Below are positions 23,572-37,697 of a stretch of DNA of 64,000 nt, piece after piece. The stretch comes from Hyperoodon ampullatus (taxonomy: Eukaryota; Chordata; Mammalia; Artiodactyla; Ziphiidae): contig OX457061.1 of the NCBI GenBank assembly GCA_949752795.1, positions 39,464,338 through 39,528,337 on the forward strand, read 5' to 3'. The first letter of the stretch is position 1, and every line of letters begins with the position of its first letter. The translations under genes and the position numbers were made by a program. The notes below the pieces were generated by a model, which was given only the letters and a program-made list of their open reading frames with translations, had not been told where the DNA came from and searched no databases.

Positions 23572-25194
23572 CTGAAAAAAGGATGAAAGCAAAAACTCTG
23601 AAAAAACAGTCATTTTTGGTCAAATAAGGAGACTGTCTTACTTTTTCCCAGTATTCTTTACAATCTAGTATATCATATTCTCCAAGTAATATCACTGTCA
23701 GATCTTGTTAGATCTTTAAAAAGATATTACTTGTAGCAGTAATGCGATGTTTCTCTTTTCATTGTTTAAGATATATGCTAAAGATATACCTTTCTTAAAG
23801 ATACAATAAAAGTAATGGTAGTATGATGTTTCTACTGTCAAGACTATGGGTATACTGATACACATGCTGGCATCCACTCTCCTAAACAAGGATAAAAATT
23901 AATGATTATATAAATAATGGCATAAAAATGGGATATTTAAAATTTTTAATTCAGTAATTTCTCTCAATATTATTAAGCAGACTTTCAGTTATTTAATCTT
24001 ATATAAGCAGTCAAACTTTTAAGAAATAACAACCTTTATATAATAATGCAATACACTAGTTTTGTAAACCCTACTGCAATCTCCAGTGGGTTGCAAGAAT
24101 TACTTAGTGATTGTTAAGATGTTAACTAGAGGTGGTTGAAATTACAGATAGAATCATATTTATTTTACAGACTAAGGGTGTCTTGCATAACACAAATTGT
24201 TAAAAATAGTGAGTCAAGAAAAAAATAATTTTAAACTGTATGGTTCCATTTTCCCCGACAAAATGGTAAGGTGAGTATGTGGAAAGTCTCCATCTTATTC
24301 AAAAAACAGAAATATTGGATGCAATTTGAAAACAACAACAACAAAATTATATTTGAGCTCAAAAGTAAGAAAGGAAAATCTCTAGATGCCAAAACCAAGT
24401 AACATAGTGGTAGGTGGGAGCTGAAGCTCAGCAACCCCAGGGATAGGGTCCTAAATTCTAGTCTGCAGGATTCCATGTGTAGAGGGAAAATGGAAATGAT
24501 TTAACTCTCTGAATTAAAAAACAAACAAACAAAATAAAAACACAGCAGGAATTAAATGGATATCCAGTTTTCAAATTAAAGCTAGGAAAGCCCAAACTGG
24601 GGGCACAGGATAGACACAGGCTCCCTTGTTACTCTAGATAGAATCACTGGTGAAAACATGGAATGCCCAGCCTCTGCCATTTGTGGAATCTGATTTTGTA
24701 GCACTTGCATCATATGGAAAAATTTAAGCTAAAAACCAACATAAAAAACTGGCCCAGAACCAGTGAAAACCATAGATCTCAATGAGGGGTGAATACAAAA
24801 ATATAACATAGGAACACTTTTTAAATCTAGAGAATGCTTGTGATTCCAATGCAGGGGGGAAAAAGAGTTCAGGTAAGAATTATAAAGAACACACAAAGCC
24901 CACTGCCATGAAAGTGGACAGATACAACAAATGTGAGAATCCGTATCTGAGGAATTATAGATAACAAAGCAATCTGAAAGAGACTTTAAATCATTCGCAT
25001 GTCCAGAAAGATAAAGGAAGAACTGGGTATTGTAAAATACCAGATCTGAGAAAGAACCAAATACAAATTCTAGAAAAGAAATATAGCTTTGAAAAAAAAT
25101 AGACATAGAAACAAACATAAAATATGAGTTAAGCAGCAGGCTACACAGCCTTACAATGATAGTTGATAAATTGGTAGAGTAAAGTTACTCAGAA

Positions 25195-25223
25195 TGCTGG
25201 GGAGAGAGAGGGAGGGAGGGAGG

Positions 25224-25259
<36 letters not shown>

Positions 25260-25440
25260 AAGAAAGAAAGAAGGAAAGGAGGGAAGGAGGGAAGAAAGGA
25301 AGAAAGGAGGAAAGAAAGGAAGAAAGGAAGGAGGAAAGGAAGAAAGGAAGGAGGAAAGGAAGGAAGAAGAAAGAAAGGAAAGAAAGAAAGGAAAGAAAGG
25401 AAGAAAGAATGGAAGAAAGGAAGACAGACAAGAAAGAAAG
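25195..25440. repeat. Long purine tract (GGGA)n(GA)n(GAAAG)n
   Basis: About 245 bases almost without pyrimidines on the plus strand, with a (GGGA) block, a (GA) block and AAAG/AAGG blocks. Lies in the 22-kb ERCC6L2 intron; the transcript would carry the pyrimidine strand. Confidence 0.95.
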
Positions 25441-25969
25441 GTTAGAAAGAAAAATTGAGAGACAGAAGACATGGCAGAAAACATACCAAAATTTCTAAAA
25501 TATTAGAAAGAGATAACAGAAAATGGAAGAGATAATGTCAAAGAAGTAATGGCAGAGAATTGAAGAAGGCATGAATCCTCAAACTAAAATAGGAGAGAGA
25601 ATCTCTAGTGTGAAAAATGAAAATAAATCTGTACCTTGTTATATCACAGATAAAGAGAATATCTTAAAAACTACCAGAGAAAAATAAGCTATCCCACAAA
25701 GAAATAATAATCAAATTAAAGGCAGACTTCTCATTACCACTACTACCATCACCACCACCAAGAGAAGATAATGAGAGTATCTTCAACATGCTGGGAGAAA
25801 AAAACCGTCAACCTAGAATTCTAAACCCAGTTAAACTATCACTTAAGAAATTTGCAGGCATACAAATATTACAAAACACAGATTAGTAATTGTCAATGAG
25901 ACAGTGATTTTTTCTTTTACAGGAGTTCAATGGGATTGAAGTGGCACATATCACTGAATGTTGGTAGGC

Positions 25970-26095
25970 AATGGCTTTCATTCCACAAATATTTACTAAG
26001 CACCTATTACGTTCCTGCCATCATGCTATGCAGCTGAGAAGAAAAATATTTACATATACAAAGAGGCCCCTACTCTTAAGGGGCTTAAAAAAGCT
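25970..26095 (-). mobile_element. L2 3' fragment
   Basis: The stretch ttccacaaatatttactaag, then cacctattacgttcctgcca, is the L2 3' end in reverse. Confidence 0.6.
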
Positions 26096-28465
26096 GAGCC
26101 CCCCTTCCGTTGTTAGTTTTTTCTGTTTTTAAAATAAATCATTTATCTCTTTAATTTATATTCAAGTTCATTTCATTGAGATAAACTGAACAAGAGACAT
26201 AATTATATGTTCTTTAATAGCAAACCATTTCTAATGAAAAGAAATTGACTTCTTCAAAATCTAGTGTGACTCACGTGGACAAACACAAAATGCCAGGTTG
26301 CCATTTTGAACCAGGGCTTTGCTTCAGTTAGTAATGCTGAAAGTACTTTCCTCAAAAGACATCATTTCTTAAAGCTTAAAACGTTATTAATAAAGAGAGG
26401 GAAATGTTGATCTTTAAAGATAAATTTGAAAGAGATTTGATGCATTTATTTTACATCACAAGAAAACAAGATGAATGTTAAAAGTTCCTAATAAAATAGC
26501 TCATAATCTTTGATGATTCCCAAGAAATAATTATCCATTATTATAAGGAGGGATGGGAATGTTTACATGGGGATAAAGGGAGTAAACCGAAAGGGAAGGA
26601 ACGGGGCCAACCAAGAACACTCCCTCCTCATATACTGCAATTTCTGAAGCCATGGAGAAAGCATGGCAGGCCATGGAAATTTTCAATTATTTACATGATT
26701 ACTCTGGGTTTTTCTGACCCTGGCAGCATTACAAAGCTCATATTTCGAACAGATACATTTTTTCTCAAGTTGGTTTTACAAATTCTTCAGGAAAGTTCAA
26801 CTTTTCTATTCATAGCTATCAGACATGTGGATCTTTAATTTATGCCAAATATTATACACTTAAAAACCTGATTATTTTAGATAATAATAAAAAGAGAAAA
26901 GCATTTTTTCTCTCACACTGGCTCAATATCCCATCTTTTACTTAAAAAAAATCTAGGTTCAGATTTCCATTTTAGTAGAGTAGTTTAATACTTACTGAAA
27001 CAAGGCTGTGAAACAAAATTTTGTTTACTAATTATTATAATAAACATTTTGATGTCCTTGTTATAAAAGCTGGTTTCACTATTTATAGTAAAATAGTATC
27101 TTTTACAATAGCTGATATAAGGAAAATAGTGACAGTGCAGTTGCAATTGAAGGGACAGTTATAATTTATTATAAAGCAAAGTACAATGCCTGTGGCCAAG
27201 ATGAAAAGATTCCAGACCACGTGAAATTGGACGCAAACTCTTTCACTACTGCTTATGTCAAAGTTGGGAAGTCATATGACAGAGGCCACACTATGAAGTA
27301 GCAATAGTAATGAAGGGTCAAGTAATGAAAAATTCAGTAAAAATGAGCTGGACTAGGAAATTAAAAGATAACATTATTGCTCCTTAATATTATGGTAGAG
27401 GGTGAGATTGCTTGCTCAAGAAAGCAAAATAAACCCACTCTTCTTTCCACCAGAGAACAGAATGGCCAACAACTGGAACACTATGTCTGTATCTGATAGG
27501 AAATTTTGAGATCATAACATGAAGAAAGCAGAAAGCCCAGTTTCTGTAAGAGCCCCTAATTGCTCCTAACTTTTTCCTAGAAAGTTTCTTCTAAATTATC
27601 CAAGATTTGCTTTGAGAAATTACTTCTGTACTCCGTGATTCTGATGAAGGCTTCCTTCCTCTTAAGATTTATGGTTATAATGATAAGGAGCGAATTATGA
27701 AGACAAGAACTTTGTACAGTATTTGTATAGTATAAATATGACTGCTAATAAGTATTTTAGAAAGCTTGACACTGTTAGAGTTTAATTTATAACTTAGTAA
27801 TTGCTATGTTCATGATTATCTTCATAAATTATTGGATATTGTTAGGCATTTCTACTATGGTATATTTATGAAAGTAATCAAGTTCAACTTATGGTATCTT
27901 TATTAAAAATAAAACTTAGTAAGTGTAAAGAGTGTAGTAATTATTTCTAAATAACATAAACATACAGTTAAAAGATCCATTTGATGATGAGATTAATTGA
28001 ATGGAAATGTGAGGTTACTTAAGAAGCTGAATTTATCAGAGAATATTGAAATAATAATCCTAATTTATGAGTGGTAATATGTCTTCCTCCTTTGGACATA
28101 TATGTACTATGTGGAGCAGCCAGTTGAATGTTGAAAAAGTAGAGGAAAACCCTCCCTCTTCAGAGTTAAACAGGTCTAAAAAGGTAAAAGGTCGGCCACG
28201 GCTAATTATGTTAAGTCCTAATCTGATTTATATAATTAAACATTTAAAACGTAATATGTTGTCAGAAAAGTAAATATTTGTCATAAAAAATAAAATTCGG
28301 AATATAAAAAATTATTTAATTCAATAAAAACGTTAAATATATATTATTTCTATAAATGGTAATTGTTTTAATATATTTTGGCCAAAACAGTCTCCTCACC
28401 TATCCACAATCAAATGTTTAATGTGGAAATGGCTCACTTCAAAGACTTCATAAATAACTGCTTTT

Positions 28466-28620
28466 TTAAAAATTGAAGTATAGTTCATTTACAATATTAT
28501 ATTAGTTTTAGGTGTACAACATAGTAATTCAATATTTTAATAGATTATACTCCATTATTAGTAAATTATTACATTATTATAAAACAAAGCCTGTATTTCC
28601 CTATGCTGCATAGTAGTATA
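28466..28620 (-). mobile_element. LINE-1 3' UTR fragment
   Basis: It reads aattgaagtatagttcattt, then ttagttttaggtgtacaaca, the reverse of the artiodactyl/cetacean LINE-1 3' UTR. Confidence 0.75.
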
Positions 28621-28773
28621 TCATGAACATCTGTTTTGACTTAATTTTGATAAAGTTATAAAATCATTATTCATTTTTCTAATGTCTCTATAAAATATAT
28701 TTAAAAATACATCATAAAATTACTATTTAAACGTGTATAAAGTATACAGTCTGTAAAATAAAAGCTATAATTT

Positions 28774-28983
28774 TATTTATTTATTTTTAATTTTTAATTT
28801 TTTTAAATTTAATTTAATTTTATTTTTTTATTAGTTTCTGCTTTACAACAAAGTGAATCAGTCATACATATACATCTGTTCCCACATCCCTTCCCTCCTG
28901 TGTCTCCCTCCCTTCCACCCTCCCCATCCCACCCCTCCAGGCGGTCACAAAGCACCAAGCCAATCTCCCTGTGCTATGCGGCC
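28774..28983 (-). mobile_element. 5'-truncated LINE-1 insertion with target duplication
   Basis: A T-rich tail followed by tctgctttacaacaaagtga and ggcggtcacaaagcaccaag (LINE-1 3' UTR in reverse), flanked by a 16-bp duplication aaaagctataatttta at about 28759 and 28984. Confidence 0.88.
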
Positions 28984-31900
28984 GAAAAGCTATAATTTTA
29001 AGTTGTAAAAGATATACATTAGGATTACAATAAATAAGAGGGCACTTTTGTAGGGAAAAATTTCTTCTTTTAGAGTAGCCAAAATGAATTTACACTAGAC
29101 CTAGTCAACTGTACATAATCCTGTACAACTTATTTCTTACTGTAAACTTTTAGGTTTATATTGGTTCTAGAAGGAAAGTTTATCTTTAGATCAATAGTAT
29201 GAGACATTCAAATGACCTTTGATAATAAATACTTTCTTTTTCCTTTGGACCCAAAGTGTACTGTCCGTATTTCAAGGCATTAGACCTAAGCCAAATAGCA
29301 ATATTAATAGCAATAGCCAATTAAAATACTGAACCAGTAGTTATTTTTTTAAAGATTTAACTGAAAAAAAGATAAGGTATATATAGATTTTCAATATGAA
29401 AGAGTAAGAAAAAATAAAACTTACCCTTAAAAAGTTTGCAGATAACAATCTTTGATGTCAGTGTACTGAGAAAAGGAAAAAAGGGAATATTCCCCCTACC
29501 TCACAGCCATATGATTACATTAGCATTTTTCTTTTTTCTCTGCTACATATGAAATTTATCTTTATATAATAGAAAACTTCATTGGAATAGTGCACAGAAT
29601 GTTTAAGGAAAAAAACCTCTTTCTTTGAAGTAAAAAATAATTTTGGAGGCAAATTACTAAAGAACTATATAGAGGGCACCTAGGTAGGAATAGCAAGGAA
29701 ATGAGAAAAGTTGATAGGAATCAGTTTTTCCCAAACACACCCACCTGTGGGCAACAAATGGGGCAGGAAATATTACAATCCAGGAGACTGAGTTTCAAAA
29801 ACAACCATGAACAGCCTCTAGTTCCCATTTTGGCAGGAGAAACACTATCATAATCTCTACCATCTTTCTAAATCTCTTTGGGGCTAATTACTGGAGACAC
29901 ATCCATAGGTGGTGCAGATAATGCTGATTCCTTTTCCTCTGCTCATCTGTATCCCCGACAAGTAGAGGAAGCTTGGAGGGGGACAATGTACAATGAAGAA
30001 CAGCCTGATAGGATGGGTAGCCTGTCTATGATAGGCTACCAGGATGTTGTGAAATCTTTATTAAGCAATTTTGGAATGGATCTGTCTGCTGAGCCGGTTT
30101 CTCTAGAAAACACCTTACAGGGGATATACCAAAACAAAGAGCAATGTAAATTTAACAGCCACATTCACTGTTTTTTCCATAACTGGATGATCAGCCTTGA
30201 TTAGTCACTGAGAAAACTGGAAACCAGGGAGGAGATTTTCAAAGGCAATGGAAGGTCCCAATGGTTCTGACTTGAGAAGCCTGAGTTTGGATTCTAAGAT
30301 CACCAGAGGATCTGCCCATCACAGGAAAGCTCTTTGGTTTACACCTTGCTCCTGAGAATAGCACAGAGCTTCACAAGCCAGTCTATGGTCATGGCCACAG
30401 GTGGGCACACCGTGTAGCCAAAGCCCCTCACATTGGCCTGATCACACCAACTTTGCCATAAAGACTAAAAAAAAATCAAGTGCTCTTTCATTTTTTGTCT
30501 TCATTAAACCTGAAATAGTTAAGTCTGAGAGGTAGCAATGCTTTTGTTTACACATCTGTTCAAACAAAAGATTAAAAAGAAATCTCTCTTTGGGTAAGGG
30601 CCAAACCCTATAAACACATAAAAAGTCATAAACTTGCTTGTCTTTGCAAAGCAGGGAATCAGGAGTACCATAAAGACATATAGCACATGTAAATAAATTC
30701 ATTCAAATGGCATCTGAGAGTCTAAAAGGACAAAGACCTTTAAGGATCTTTGCACAAGTGTGAAAAACCCCTTATCTTTGAAGTAATCATTCAAGATTTC
30801 TGCCTGGAGGTAGGAAATATTACTGTAAATGCAGTTTTCCAACACTCAACAAAAACCTAAGGCAACTATGAGGTACCCCTGAATTGTCTTCACTCAGCCT
30901 CTGGAGAAAAGCCAGCTGGTTAGAGGACCTACCACGAATATACACTGAAGTATAATTTTCTGCATATGTTTAAAAATGTCATTCAAGTCTGAAAAAACAA
31001 ACACTTAGATTCAAATCTAAAACATTTTTTTTTTTTTGGTGGTGAAGGGAGATTAAAGTTTGTAATTATGGTTCTCTTTTCCTCCTGGAAGGAGTAACCA
31101 TTACAATTCAGTTTTATATATATATAGATACATATTTTCTTTTTTGATAGTACTTTGCTTGCTGAGTGAGCCACAAAAGGACAACTTTATATTGGCTTCC
31201 CTGAGCCTAGCTTCCTTTTTTTGTGCACAACAGTCCATTTCTCATTGTACAAGAAACTCATCTATCTAAAGGAACAAAGTGATAGCCTCGGGAGTGCAGG
31301 TGAATACTGTGGGGCACACACTACAAACAGAAATACAAAAGCCCTATCTCCTTGGGATTTGGGAACATGAAGGCAGTGCCACAGCAGTCAACCTGGGGGA
31401 AAAGGCCAGGTGAGATGGTGGCAACTACCTTTAAAAAAGCCTGCAGACCAGCAACAGGGAGTGTTGGCTAATATTCCCTCAGTCCTTCATGGGAGGGTGG
31501 TCAGGGAGTAAATTCCCCTTAATACCTCCTACAGACAAAGGCAAGGCCTTTTGGGGTGGCTGTCTGAGCACTGGACTCAGCACCACAAGCCCTGGTCTCT
31601 ACTAGTCTTTTTAGGATCTCCAGTAAGTAGTAATGAATAGGTCCTTGGCATCTTGAGCCCTGACTCAATTTTAAATCTTTACATATATTATTTATATTAC
31701 TATAAAAATGTCTCTAAAGACTACTTGAAGGTCCTATACTAAATAATGCCTGTTAGTGAAAAGATCACGGAAGGGTGGTGCTGATGGAAAAATTTTAATT
31801 AAAGTCTTTCTTGGCAGGCACCTGCCCCTGCTTGCCTTTCCAGTGGCTGGCACTTCCATGGGCAGCTTAGGTTCTCACTTCCTTCCTCCAGGCCTCCAGC

Positions 31901-32269
31901 TGGATTAAGTGTAGGCTTCTATGCAGGCTGATTCAGTGACAAGGCCATCGATGGCTCTTCAGTGTCTAGGGAAGAACATTTCAAGCACTCTGCCACAAAT
32001 AACACCGGGACATTGTAACTAGTTGTGAAGTTGGATGCAGATTATTGTTAATAATAAAGTACTGAAATCTGTGAATAATTCTCCTTTTTAGTAAATTAGA
32101 GTGGATTTCCTATAACCACATCATTTTCACTCTCTTCTATTTTGATATGCTTTCTTGAGTCATGTAGAAGAGGAAGTAAAGCTTTCCCACAGAGAAAGGC
32201 CAACTGAAAGTATGTTCCACTAGAACTGAATTTAATGATCAAGCGACCCCTTCTTATGGTCTAAAATGG

Positions 32270-33130
32270 CAGTTCTGAAACTTTTTGGTCTTAGGACACC
32301 TTTACACTTTAAAAATTATTGAGGACGCCAAAGAAATTTTGTTTATGTAGGTTATATCTATTCAAAGTTTAAAATAATTAAATAACTCTTTACCAGCAAA
32401 AAAGTTTATATTTTCCAAGGCAAACAAACAAAAAATTAGCCAGAAGAGTGGCTATGTATTACATTTTTGCAAATGTCTTTAATAGCTGGCTTAATAAAAG
32501 ACAGCTGGACTTTCATATCTTCTTCTGCATTCAGTCTGCTGCAATAATGCTGTTTTAGTTGGAGTATATGAAGAAAATTAGCCTCATACAGATACGTAGT
32601 TGAAAAAGGGCAGAATATTTTCATAGCCTTTTCAGATAATTGTAGATATTTTTTGATACTTTACCAACATTCAATTAAGGTTAGTTTCATGTAATATTTG
32701 AAACTATATCAGTGAACTTTTTATATTGTTAAAATTAAAATTCATTGGTATATTTTGTACTTTGGCTGAATCTTTTCCCCATGCATGATTTTGTAATATC
32801 ATTCACTGGTCATTTGGAAAATATTAAGTCAGTTATGCAGATCTTCAAAATGTTGACACATTCAATTATACAACATTGGAAAACCATATTTGTTGTTATT
32901 ACCACCTATGCATCAGAAAAAATCTTCTTAAATATTGGCAAGGGGTCATGGTCACGGTGGCAGACACAAGTTTTTCAATATTTTAATTTTCACTTGAAAG
33001 CTTGAATTTTATCACTGGCAACAAGTACTGTCTGTTGTCTTCCTTGAAGTGACAGAAAGTATCTACCAAATACACAAGTCTAAATAACCACAGTTTGTCA
33101 GTCATTCTTTCAAGTATTGATACAAATTGT
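32270..33130. mobile_element. Probable ancient DNA-transposon remnant
   Basis: The sequence ttctgaaactttttggtctt, aggacacctttacactttaaa and the region through cagctggactttcatatctt resembles a widespread old mammalian interspersed repeat (hAT-like by memory). Family and limits uncertain; ORFs are broken. Confidence 0.4.
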
Positions 33131-33233
33131 GTTCCATAAAAAAAAGTGGCTAGTTTAGTCTGCAGTTCATTTATACAAGTGCTTGTGTACACTTCCTATT
33201 TCATCAAACAGAATATTAAAAAGATGAGTACCA

Positions 33234-33444
33234 GGGCTTCCCTGGTGGCGCAGTGGTTGAGAGTCCGCCTGCCGATGCAGGGGTTCGTGCCCCAGTCCAG
33301 GAAGATCCCACATGCCGTGGAGTGGCTGGGCCCGTGAGCCATGGCTGCTGAGCCTGCACGTCCGGAGCCTGCGCTCCACAACGGGAGAGGCCACAACAGT
33401 GAGAGGCCCGCGTACCGCAAAACAAAACAAAACAAAACAAAAGA
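33234..33444 (+). mobile_element. CHR SINE
   Basis: Full-length with a short deletion before the B box (gcaggggttcgtgcc) and an (AAAAC)n tail. Target duplication aaagatgagtacca on both sides. Confidence 0.95.
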
Positions 33445-33512
33445 AAGATGAGTACCAAAGGGTTGAGATTTAAGAAAATTAGTAATTTTTATTGATTCAT
33501 CGAGGATATTCT

Positions 33513-33875
33513 TCTTTTTTTTAAAAGAATCAATTTTATGTATTTATTTTTTGGTTGTGTTGGGTCTTTGTTGCTGCACACAGGCTTTCTCTAGTTGCGT
33601 CGAGCGGGGGCTACTATTCGTTGTGGTGTGCGGACTTCTCATTGTGGTGGCTTCTCGTGTTGTGGAGCATGGGCTCCAGGCACGCAGGCTTCAGTAGTTG
33701 CAGCACGTGGGCTCAGTAGTTGTGGCACGCGGGCTGTAAAGCACAGGCTCAGTAATTGTGGCGCACGGGCTTAGTTGCTCTGTGGCATGTGGGGTCTTCC
33801 TGCACCAGGGTTCGAACCCGGGTCCTCAGCATTGGCAGGTGGATTCTTAACCACTGCACCACCAGGGAAGTCCCC
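33513..33875 (-). mobile_element. CHR-1-type SINE, long form
   Basis: About 360 bp in reverse: ttgggtctttgttgctgcac, several gtagttgtggcacgcgggct-like units, a B-box region gggttcgaacccgggtcc and ccaccagggaagtcc. Target duplication atcgaggatattctt / atcaaggatattctt. Confidence 0.9.
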
Positions 33876-35329
33876 ATCAAGGATATTCTTAAGAGAAACT
33901 AAAAGTAGTTTTCTTTTCCTGCAAGTATGTGGTGGTAAATACTAGTGGCCCAAATAATTTTTATGAACAAAATGAGAAGTTCTTTCTCTTAAGGTATTCA
34001 TTATTTCATCTGGCCACAGCAACGGGATAGCCTTAAATACTGAATAAAAGTAGGATATGGCTTTCAAGTTCCATTTTGAAGCAGTTAATGCTAAATAGTC
34101 ATGAAAGTTGTTTACAGATTAATTGAAATTTGATTCCGATAATAACTTGGTTACAAAATGACTGACACCTTTAAATAAAACATCAACCTACCAACAATTT
34201 TGCCATAAATGCTGTGAGAGCTGACTCTGGTTATGTTAAAAGGGATTCTATCTTCATCAGGAAATTTGCAAAAATATCACAACTTCCATCTTAGATCAAG
34301 AATCATAGTTCAAACATATTTATCCTGCCTAAAGCTAATCTACTACAAAATAATTCATGCTTATACTAATAAATTAGAATAATTCTCCACATTTCTCTGT
34401 ATAGAATCTCTTTGGTATCTACTAGAAATTCAATTAAAATCAGTAAGCTCTAATTGAATATCTATGTAGCAGGTACTTTTTTAGGTCCTGGGAATAAAAG
34501 ATAGAGTAAGATTCACTTCCTAATGCAAAAGAGTTTCACAGTCTAACCAGGAATACAGTGCCAGACACTGCGGATGGCCTACTAACAGCCACTGCCTCCC
34601 TCTTTGTTGTCTGAACAAAACTGAGGTTCTCTTAGAAATGTGCTCAGGGAAGGTAGATTGCCCTCTCAGTTCTTAGGGGATAAACAAATTAGTCAAGCCA
34701 ATTATGTTCTGCCAGAAAGATTTTCCTCCTCAATAAAAGGAGAGATACAGGAAAAGAACCACGCCTTCCTGTCTTTGGATACATTTGTATGAGGAAATAT
34801 GTTCTTGAGATGCAGTAGTCATCTTGTAACATAAGGCAAAAGGCATCATGGAACTAAAAATTAACTTACTGAGGATAGTGGGGCAGAAAATGAGAGAGCC
34901 TGAATTCTTATGATGTCATTGGACTGTAGTAACACACCTGGAAATACCTCCCTCCAGACTTGCTGTTATGTAAATTAGTTCAACAGCCTATTGTATAGGC
35001 CATTTTCAGATGGTTATTCTATTCCTTGCAGCTGAAAGCATCCTGTAGATACTTATGAAGTATCACATAATACAATGTGATCAGTGTTATAGCAGACATA
35101 CATGCACACACATACACACACCCACAAATAAGTAAAGATGAATTTGAGGAAAACATTTATACTGCTTTGGAGAAGACGGGACAACTGTCACTGATGATAC
35201 AAGGAGTAAGGGTTCAATAGGCAGACAAAGGTGAAATGGAATTTTAAACAAAAGAACCACAAGAGCAAAGACATGGAAGAGTAAAAGTCCATGGTGTGCT
35301 TGGAGACTGATTTATAAACTGAAGGCTGA

Positions 35330-35420
35330 CTAGGAAGAGCTCACTCATCTTTCTATCCCCAGAGTCTAGCACAGTGCCTGGCACATAGTGTCAATAATTC
35401 TGAATGAGTGTCTCAGAATG
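35330..35420 (+). mobile_element. L2 3' tail fragment
   Basis: The stretch ctatccccagagtctagcac followed by agtgcctggcacatagtgtc is the L2 3' end. Confidence 0.6.
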
Positions 35421-37484
35421 AGACTGGAAAAGGAGATTAGCACCAAATTGAGATAGGCCTCATGTGCTATGGAAAAGAAACACAATAAGATATTTTACAG
35501 AACTTTGGAAGAGAGAAAATTATGCCCCAAAGTGACTGTTCAGATTTGTGACTGGTGGATGAAGAAAGCTTACAAAGTCATGCATGGGTAGGGATATCTT
35601 TCTGACACCATTCTCCATGTTCTCCCTTGTTGAGTGGGTGTCTTATACCAGCACTATGGTCAAGAGATGACAGATAATGAGTGAAGATGAAGAATACCAG
35701 CACTTATGCTGCTCTAAAATAACTAACACCTTTACATTATCTGCCAGTATATCCCCTTTAACATTAACTTGTGGAGCTAAGAGTTAAAGAGCCTTTACTC
35801 ATAGTGAAAATGGTTGTGGGGATCTGCCTTATGTAGTACTTTCTTACAGGAATTACCAGTAACAAATGTTTCCTGAACTTCCACTCTGTGCTGCCTGTTG
35901 CTAAGTGGTGATGCTTACGGACATGTATGTCATGCCCTGATCCTTAAGCAGCTTGTAACATACATGAGAAGAGAGCAAACATTAATACGGTGTCTGCCAT
36001 GTCTACAGTGATGACTGGCACAGAGAATGGGTGTGAAAGGAGCTTGGAATAGAGTGATCTCCGAAGACTGAGGCTTCATGTAAGAAGTGGAACTTGAATT
36101 GGGAGTGGAGGATCAGCCAGTAGATGATTTACTTGGAGGTGCAGATTGAATAAATTTATTGAAGACCATGAATGCCAGGCAAACCCGAGACTACTTCTAA
36201 TTAAGATAAGGAGGGACTGTTTCCCTTGGCTAATTAAATATATTCAGTAGTAGCTCTGAACAATGTTAAGTCATTGCCAGAGGATTTTCAGGAAAACTAT
36301 GAAAGTTGTTCATGGAAAAGATAGTTTAAGCCATTTAATTTTCAGAGATACTGATGGGGTTCATTATACGCTGACAACAACTGAAAACCTAAATTATTCA
36401 AAAGGTACCAATTATGTACAAGACACTACTTTAAGTCTCCAGAATTATCAAATGTGAATCAGAGATATATTGTGCTATTTTTTGAAGTCCAGAGTTTATA
36501 GAAAAGAAGAAAAAGATGTATACTTACATAACTATGATAAATATGTGGAAGTCATATGTTAGAATAACAGGCCACTTAAAGTACTATTGGGAGAAGCAGA
36601 AAGAGTGTAAGGAGAAGGACAGCTTACTTCCATCTTAGGTTGGAATTGGGGCAGACTTTGTGAAAGAGTGACACATCTGAGGTAGATGCTGAAAGGTAGA
36701 GAGGTTTGGAGATTTGGTAGGTTAGAAAAACTAAGGCTGAAGGTTATTTGTGGTAGAGAAAAAGCATAAGTAAAGAGAAAAAAAGGAAAAAAAATTATGT
36801 CTTTGGCAGAGTAGATATTGCAAACAGTCTTACCATATTTCTTGTGTACAGATAGTTTTAACTATCTAAAAAAATATTTTTTAGAGAAAGATGCATTCAG
36901 TCCACCTGAATTTTTTGTTTAACTGCTAAAGTGACGGTAATTCTTCACAGGCAAGTTATCTTGAAAAATTAGACTGATTTGTCATATTGGAAAAGCAAAA
37001 TGGAATTTTTAAAAAAAGTAAAAACCTTCAAAGCAAAATAGAAACCAAAGGAACTGAGGGAAAAGCACAAGAGAAGACAGAAAGATTGAAAGACTACAGG
37101 GATTTAAGCTGACTGCCACTGTTGAGCCCGAGGGAAGTCACGTACCCTCTCATTTTAAAAAAATCAATAAAATATTGTTTGCATTAGTCTCCAAGAATCC
37201 TTCACATTATGACCTTATAATTTTGATTTATTCGTCCTATAAAATTCAGAATTCATATGTATACAGGCAGGATTCTCAGATGACAAGGCAATAGGTGTTT
37301 CCATTAAGTGGCCATGTCCAATTGATACCATGGTTTTCAGTAGAGGGATAAAATATAATTTGAAAAGGGCTGTTAAGTGCTTAACATTCTCTAAGTCCCT
37401 AGGTGGAGTCAATCAGAGTTCAATGAGGTCTTATATCTTTAAGCTTTTATATTGTTACTTAGAAGGCATTATTTGAAGAAATAG

Positions 37485-37697
37485 TTTTTTTTTTTTCTTT
37501 TTTCCACGGTACACGGGCCTCTCACTGTTGTGGCCTATCCCGTTGCGGAGCACAGGCTCCGGACGCGCAGGCTCAGCGGCCATGGCTCACAGGCCTAGCC
37601 GCTCCGAGGCATGTGGGATCTTCCCGGACCGGGGCACGAACCCGTGTCCCCTTCATCGGCAGACGGACTCTCAACCACTGCGCCACCAGGGAAGCCC
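37485..37697 (-). mobile_element. CHR SINE
   Basis: T-rich tail, ggcctctcactgttgtggcc to ccaccagggaagccc. Target duplication gaagaaatagt. Confidence 0.95.

Noticed and set aside
25194..25484. Open frames of Arg/Glu/Lys or Ser/Phe/Leu repeats on both strands
   Set aside because: They are translations of the purine microsatellite.
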